Assembly (NCBI RefSeq): GCF_017353185.1
Contig: NZ_JAFMYV010000003.1
Span: 124,001-188,000, forward strand
Direction of reading: 5' to 3'
Source: Fibrella rubiginis
Lineage (GTDB): Bacteria; Bacteroidota; Bacteroidia; Cytophagales; Spirosomataceae
Length of the DNA: 64,000 nt
The translations under genes were made by a program, and so were the position numbers. Shown piece after piece: positions 60,301 through 64,000 of the stretch (the stretch's first letter is position 1; each line of letters opens with the position of its first letter). The notes below the pieces were generated by a model. The model was not told the origin of the DNA, did no database searches, and saw only the letters and a list, made by a program, of their open reading frames with translations.

Positions 60301-60576
60301 GGGGCGGGTGCACTGGGCAACCGTTCCATTGGGGCCGCAGCCGCCGGGGGCATGTTCATCGGTACGGTATTCGGCCTCGTCATCATTCCAGGCCTATACG
60401 TGTTTTTCACTAAAATCGGCGAACGCTTCAGCACGAAAGCGTCAGACGATCTTGCCGCCGAAGCGGACATACCAGATCAAAACGCCGGAATCATGCTTTC
60501 GCCGAATCAGGTCTCTGATAACCAAGCTACAACGTCTCAACGTCATCAAGCTAATGAAACCACAGTTCATTCTTAA
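57331..60576 (+). CDS. RND efflux transporter, HAE-1/AcrB type
   Basis: From ATG 57331 the product has 1081 residues; an upstream in-frame start at 57280 lies inside the adaptor gene and is unlikely. Features are the N-terminal helix (FIKRPLLSTAI), FPDIVPPSV with ATPLERAINGV, the TM4 proton relay GIVVDDGIVVVEAV and the TM10 Lys in GLLGKNAILIIE. It pumps hydrophobic drugs and toxins in trimeric form. The C-terminal tail after the last helix is longer than usual and low in structure. Confidence 0.93.
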   Translation: MLNTFIKRPLLSTAISVLIVLVGILALTGLPVTQFPDIVPPSVTVTTRYTGASADVSVKAVATPLERAINGVPGMTYMTSISGNDGTTIITIFFKVGTDPDLAAVNVQNRVTTVLDELPTEVIKAGVVTEKEVNSMLLYLNVFSEDPTVDEKFIYNFADINILAELKRIDGVGFAAIMGSRDYAMRVWLKPDRMTVYEVSAAEVVEAIRQQNVEAAPGKAGESADRDPQTLQYVLRYTGKFFEPKQYENLVLRKNPDGSLLRLKDVADVEFGSQDYGILSKTDGKPSAAIMLKQRPGSNAREVIANVKTRMDELKKSSFPPRMTYNYAYDVSRFLDASIEAVLHTLFEAFVLVFIIVFLFLQDWRSTLICALAVPVALVGTFAFMGMIGFSINLLTLFALVLAIGIVVDDGIVVVEAVHAKMEEGLPPRQAAFATMGDIAPAIISITLVMSAVFVPVAFMSGPAGIFYRQFSLTLAIAIVISGVNALTLTPALCALLLRPMHGEQKGLLGRFFARFNRGFDALTLRYRGLLTRTVGRKAVTWGLLGLFVAGTWGMATILPGGFIPTEDQGMLYVNVTTPPGATVARTEQVLDAIEAIVSEEESVENVSTLAGFSLLTDGAGASYGMGMINLKPWDQRRESIQALMDRLSEKAKTVTDATIQFFPPPTVPGFGNASGFELRLLDRGKSGDLGQMAAATNRFIAALKKRPEIGDAFTNFDPSFPQYMLHVDQEKAAQQGVSVDNAMGGLQTLMGSFYASNFIRFGQMYKVMVQADPAYRTKPDDVLNMRVKNEQGEMVPYGNFVRLERVYGPEQLTRYNMYTSAMVNGDAAPGYSSGDAIKAIEAVAANELPRGFGYEWSGITREEIISGDQAIYIFAICLVFVYILLMAQYESVLLPLPVLLSLPTGIFGAFGLLYLMGLQNNIYAQVALVMLIGLLGKNAILIIEFAEQRRRNGLSIVNAAIDGAISRLRPILMTSFAFIAGLIPLCIASGAGALGNRSIGAAAAGGMFIGTVFGLVIIPGLYVFFTKIGERFSTKASDDLAAEADIPDQNAGIMLSPNQVSDNQATTSQRHQANETTVHS

Positions 60577-62068
60577 ACCCGTTCGACTAAGTGTCCAACT
60601 ACTGATAGTAGGCCTGTTGCCGTTGAGTAGCTGCCAGGTACCCAAAGCCATGCTGGCCCCAAGCCAGCAACCTATTCCGACCACATTTGGCACCAACATT
60701 GATAGCGGCACAGCGACTGGTACATCAGCGCAGTCCGATCAATTATCCTTCGTTGCCGACTCCACCGGCATTGCTGGTCGGCATTGGCGAACATTCTTCG
60801 ACGATAAAGAATTAGCGGCCCTCATCGACACGGCTTTGACGGCCAATCTGGATCTGCGAATCGCCACGCAGCGCATCGAGCAGGCGCGAGCTACATTCGA
60901 CTACACGCGTGGCTTTCTGACTCCGCAGGTCAATGCGGTTGCCTCGGCGGGCCTTGATCGATACGGGCAGAATACGCTCAACGGGGTAGGCAATTTTGAC
61001 ACGAACCTGTCGCCCAACATTGATGGCAGTCGGCGTATTCCAAACCCCACGCCGGATTTTTTCGTCGGTGCCCGTAGTACGTGGGAGGTAGACATCTGGG
61101 GTAAGCTCCGCAACCAGCGCAAAGCCGCGTATCTTCGCTTGCTGGCTTCCGAAGAAGGCCGCCATGCCATCGTGACGGGACTGGTCGCCGAAGTAGCCCG
61201 CTACTACTACACGTTGCTGGCCTTAGATGGTGAGCTGGAAATCATTCAAAAGAACGTAGACTACCAACGTAATGCCCTTGATCTGGTCCGGGTGCAAAAG
61301 CAAGCCGGGCGCGTTACGGAACTCGCCGTTCAACAGTTTGCAGCTCAATTGCTGAACACCCGTAGCCGGCAGGGGCAGGTCCGTCAGCAAATCATCGAAG
61401 CTGAAAACGAGCTAAACCGACTGTTGGGCCGTTATCCGCAGCCAATTGCGCGGGGACGGTCGCTGCAAAGCCGTGAACTGCCTGGTCAGGTGGCAACGGG
61501 CTTACCCGCCCGGATGGTTTTTCGTCGGCCCGACATTCGTCAGGCTGAACGGACACTACAGGCAACCCAAGTAGACGTGGACGTAGCGCGGGCCGAGTTC
61601 TTGCCCAGCTTAAACGTGACGGGTTATTTGGGATTAAATACATTTCGGCTTGGTACGTTGGTCAACCCGGCTTCGGTGGCTGCTGGGCTGTTGAGCGGCT
61701 TATCGGCCCCAGTTTTTAACCGACGATTTGTTCGGGCCAACTACAACGGATCGGTAGCCCAGAGCCGCGAGGCTTTTTATCGGTACCGACAAACGATTGT
61801 CGATGGTGTTAGCGAAGTGACCAGCCAGTTGCGGGGCGTAGAAAACTACCGTCAGGTGGCCGACTTGCAAATTGAGGAAGTGCAAACATTGAGCAACGCG
61901 GTAGGCACCGCCAATGACTTGTTCCGTAGCGGCTATGCGACGTACCTGGAAGTGATTACCGCCCAACGCAGTGTGCTGGAAGCCGAACTAGCCTTAATCA
62001 ACACGAAGCGAGCGCAGTTCCTGTCATTGACGAGCCTGTACCGCAGTTTGGGAGGTGGTTGGGAGTAG
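60554..62068 (+). CDS. Outer-membrane efflux channel lipoprotein (OprM/NodT type)
   Basis: From ATG 60554 the product has 504 residues. The lipobox LSSC (Cys24) anchors it, and two OEP repeats follow, with SFVADSTG..WRTFFDD near 70, TWEVDIWGKLRNQRKA near 195 and a C-terminal TFR-type region. The start overlaps the pump gene by 23 bases, so the three genes form a tripartite efflux operon (adaptor, pump, channel). Confidence 0.92.
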   Translation: MKPQFILKPVRLSVQLLIVGLLPLSSCQVPKAMLAPSQQPIPTTFGTNIDSGTATGTSAQSDQLSFVADSTGIAGRHWRTFFDDKELAALIDTALTANLDLRIATQRIEQARATFDYTRGFLTPQVNAVASAGLDRYGQNTLNGVGNFDTNLSPNIDGSRRIPNPTPDFFVGARSTWEVDIWGKLRNQRKAAYLRLLASEEGRHAIVTGLVAEVARYYYTLLALDGELEIIQKNVDYQRNALDLVRVQKQAGRVTELAVQQFAAQLLNTRSRQGQVRQQIIEAENELNRLLGRYPQPIARGRSLQSRELPGQVATGLPARMVFRRPDIRQAERTLQATQVDVDVARAEFLPSLNVTGYLGLNTFRLGTLVNPASVAAGLLSGLSAPVFNRRFVRANYNGSVAQSREAFYRYRQTIVDGVSEVTSQLRGVENYRQVADLQIEEVQTLSNAVGTANDLFRSGYATYLEVITAQRSVLEAELALINTKRAQFLSLTSLYRSLGGGWE

Positions 62069-62364
62069 ACAAGACGTATTTAGGAGTCAGCATAATTGGG
62101 TGTTTTGACAGAAACGTACCGCGCGGCGGACCGTACAATTCGTCGTTTTAGTAGTTTTGCCGTTCCGTATAAACCTGGTCACGTGAGGTAGCTTGGCAGA
62201 AACGGACGGGGACGCCGGAGCGGATGTCTCACGGTTCGCCGTTGCGGTCAACTGATCTTCAAACGATGAGTCACGTGTCCTTCGATAAGATTATCCCAGG
62301 TTCTTTGAGGCCTATTCCATTCCAACTGTACGCAGAAGATTACCTTAACCTAAAAATAGGTGAT
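62069..62364 (+). other. Intergenic leader with a possible promoter
   Basis: This 296-base stretch holds one TAnnTTTG match (TAGTTTTG at 62152-62159), without a matching -33 element. Short in-frame extensions of the HD gene reach back to 62224 but lack family similarity. No RNA gene or repeat is visible. The AT content changes sharply near 62330, where the HD gene region begins. Confidence 0.35.
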
Positions 62365-62958
62365 ATGCAAGCTAACCAAATACTCAAGCAGATCGAGTTT
62401 ATTAAGGAAATTGATAAACTTAAGTACATCGTACGTAGAACCAAATTATTTAATAGCGATAGGCCTGAAAATGATGCTGAACATAGTTGGCATCTGGCAG
62501 TGATGGCTATTATACTATCGGAGCATTCCAACTCGCCTATCGACGTGCTGAAAGTAGTGAAAATGCTTCTCATCCATGATGTAGTTGAGATTGACGCAGG
62601 AGACACATTCATCTATGATCTTCAAAAAAGTCACGATAACACCGAAGAGGAAAGGAAGGCGGCAGAGCGAATTTTTGGCCTGCTTCCCAGCGACCAAGCC
62701 AATGAATTAATAGCGATTTGGGAGGAGTTCGAAGAACAAAAAACGGATGAAGCCAAATTTGCCAGGGCAATGGACCGGTTAGAGCCGCTGCTTCAAAATG
62801 TCTCAAATAATGGTGGCACTTGGAATGAATTTGGAGTAGATTTCGACAAGGTTTACCAGAAAAAGCAGGTTATCAACTATGGCTCTTCTCCTATTTGGGA
62901 GTATGCAGAGCGCCTACTAAATGACAGCGTTGAAAAAGGAATTTTGAAAAAAGAGTGA
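62365..62958 (+). CDS. HD-domain phosphohydrolase (YfbR-like)
   Basis: From ATG 62365 the product has 197 residues with HD-domain ligands in DAEHSWHL near residue 34, LLIHDVVEIDAG near 70, and Asp further on (FARAMDRLEPLL near 134). This fits the HD_3/YfbR group, which removes phosphate from 5'-deoxynucleotides. Codon use is AT-rich and unlike neighbours, and an AraC fragment begins about 10 bases after its stop, so it may have been inserted. Confidence 0.75.
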   Translation: MQANQILKQIEFIKEIDKLKYIVRRTKLFNSDRPENDAEHSWHLAVMAIILSEHSNSPIDVLKVVKMLLIHDVVEIDAGDTFIYDLQKSHDNTEEERKAAERIFGLLPSDQANELIAIWEEFEEQKTDEAKFARAMDRLEPLLQNVSNNGGTWNEFGVDFDKVYQKKQVINYGSSPIWEYAERLLNDSVEKGILKKE

Positions 62959-62968
62959 ATGTAAACAA

Positions 62969-63292
62969 TTCGAGCAGCTCTTGAACGCATATTATCAAAC
63001 CGATAAGCCGCAGACAACTGGTCTACCCTCAGTTGCCTACTGTGCGAGCGAACTGAATTTGTCGGCCAACTACTTCGGCGATTTAATCAAGAAGGAAACA
63101 CGCCATACGGCGCAGGAGTACATTCAATCGAAGGTGATCGAAGCCGCCAAAGAACAGATCTTCGACCAAAGCAAATCGGTTAGTCAGATCGCCTACAAGT
63201 TGAGTTTTGAATATCCTCAGCATTTCATGCGCCTCTTCAAACAGCGCGTTGGGCAATCGCCAAATGACTACCGCAGATTTCATAGTAACTGA
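62969..63292 (+). pseudogene. C-terminal fragment of an AraC-family regulator
   Basis: The frame encodes FEQLLNAYYQ, SANYFGDLIKKETRHTAQEY, then VSQIAYKLSFEYPQHFMRLF and GQSPNDYR: the two helix-turn-helix units of AraC proteins, complete. The roughly 170-residue ligand domain that should precede is missing; the frame runs back only to just past the HD gene stop. The only start is a TTG at 62981. It is a truncated remnant, though a stand-alone DNA-binding piece cannot be excluded. Confidence 0.7.
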
Positions 63293-63386
63293 TATTTAAG
63301 TGGCGCGTTGATGTTGGTACGTTGCTTGGATTGGAAATAACTGGATCACGGTCGTACCGTATGCTCGATAGGATGGTTACTTTGGC

Positions 63387-64000
63387 ATGACTAGATTACC
63401 TCTTCGCTGGCTGGAAACCGCCTTCCGATGGTTTGTGTACAGTAACGGCTACATCGCCCTTTGTGCCGTAGTAATGGCCTGAACGACGGCCCGGTTGCTT
63501 ACCCTAGAGTTACCTGACGCCCTGCTGCCATTTGTCTTTATCGGGACGCTGGGTAGCTATTCGCTACACTGGTATCTGACATCTTTGCCTTCGACGGAAT
63601 TAGCGAAGAGGTCTGAACGGCTTCTCTGGAACGACCAACACCGCTGGTTGCTTTTGGCTTTGTTACTACTGTCAGTGGTGCCGGGTGGGTGATACCTACT
63701 GAGCTTAAAGCAGTACTGGCTCGAGCTGGTGCCGGTGGTCGTCTTGACGTTCCTTTACACAGCCCCTAAGATGGGCAGTTCAAAGTATTACGCCGGATAG
63801 CCGTGCTCAAAACGGCGTACCTGGCTGCTATCTGGACCTACACCACCGCTGCCTTGCCAATTTTGATGGCTTCCTCGCCCGTTTCACTAAGCACGTTGCT
63901 GTGGTCAGCGTGGTTGGCGAATCGCTTTCTGTTCATTTATGCCGTCTGTCTTTGGTTTGATTATCGCGACCGCCCCGATGATGGCCAGTCACGTTGGCTA
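63387..64000 (+). pseudogene. UbiA-like membrane prenyltransferase relative, decayed, runs off the window
   Basis: From ATG 63387 a frame with membrane helices (WLETAFRWFVYSNGYIAL, then LPFVFIGTLGSYSLHWYL, then RWLLLALLLLSV, LVPVVVLTFLYTAPK) is interrupted by TGA at about 63480, TGA at about 63690 and a frameshift near 63775. After the shift QFKVLRRIAVLKTAYLAAI and VCLWFDYRDRPDD follow, the Asp-rich end of UbiA-like proteins. Four helices plus this motif suggest a UbiA-type enzyme. The rest lies past the right edge. Confidence 0.6.

Noticed and set aside
1-64000. Frequent ACGTAC/GTACGT words across the window
   Set aside because: Most lie in codons for Tyr-Val, Arg-Thr or similar pairs and fit codon preference; no spacing pattern or strand bias was seen.
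1-64000. CRISPR arrays, rRNA or tRNA genes, prophage modules
   Set aside because: No regularly spaced exact repeats, no rRNA-like sequence and no phage structural genes were found on reading both strands.

Overview
The window reads as chromosomal DNA of a Bacteroidota bacterium, most likely Cytophagales (Spirosoma/Fibrella-like). It carries a SusC/SusD pair, TAnnTTTG-type promoters, few Shine-Dalgarno sequences, many secreted proteins and lipoproteins, and GC-rich genes with a few AT-rich inserts. The taxonomic call is inference from gene style; there is no rRNA or other marker gene here.

Layout. (1) 1-3.3 kb: a worn region with the tail of a universal-stress-like protein, two lipoproteins, a frameshifted secreted SH3 protein, a possible transposase remnant and a decayed tandem repeat. 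(2) 3.3-26.7 kb: a large sialic-acid/amino-sugar locus. One arm on the minus strand (FadR-type regulator, sialidase, SGNH esterase, N-acylglucosamine 2-epimerase) diverges from a plus-strand arm (SusC, SusD, sialate lyase NanA, mutarotase NanM, sialate O-acetylesterase, GH20, MFS permease, GlcN6P deaminase fused to a PIG-L domain, GH20, an AI-2E-type permease, and a third GH20 with chitobiase C-terminal and F5/8C-like domains). Together they could free sialic acid and HexNAc from glycans, import them, and convert sialic acid to GlcNAc and then toward fructose-6-P. A GlcNAc kinase and NagA are not in the window. (3) 26.8-38.4 kb: mixed housekeeping genes (PepSY-like protein, secreted HIUase-like protein, cardiolipin synthase, serine hydrolase/META/SDR run, a phospholipase-C-like protein with a possible barrel tail), with one outer-membrane pseudogene and one frameshifted hydrolase. 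(4) 38.4-42.9 kb: a duplicated module of a small ORF convergent with a DUF4062-solenoid gene. One copy is truncated, and an AT-rich quinone oxidoreductase sits between the copies. (5) 43.1-50.3 kb: a Gdx/SugE-type SMR pump, DedA, NhaA and rifampin ADP-ribosyltransferase (Arr), then a divergent PD-(D/E)XK-NACHT STAND protein frameshifted at a G5 tract. (6) 50.3-62.1 kb: a minus-strand group (DUF932-like, TerB, TerC, YitT, orphan four-helix-bundle sensor), a palindromic operator-like region, small membrane proteins, a second four-helix-bundle protein, a Rnk/GreA-like factor and a complete tripartite RND efflux operon. (7) 62.1-64 kb: an AT-rich HD-domain phosphohydrolase, an AraC fragment and a decayed UbiA-like membrane protein running off the end.

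The strongest candidates for something new are the two defence-like genes in regions 4 and 5. The DUF4062-solenoid protein has no NTPase domain and is found twice next to the same conserved small ORF. The nuclease-NACHT gene resembles known bacterial NACHT/Avs-type antiphage sensors but is split by a homopolymer frameshift. At least six genes in the window are broken, some by nonsense codons (real decay) and some at G-tracts (real slippage or sequencing error).
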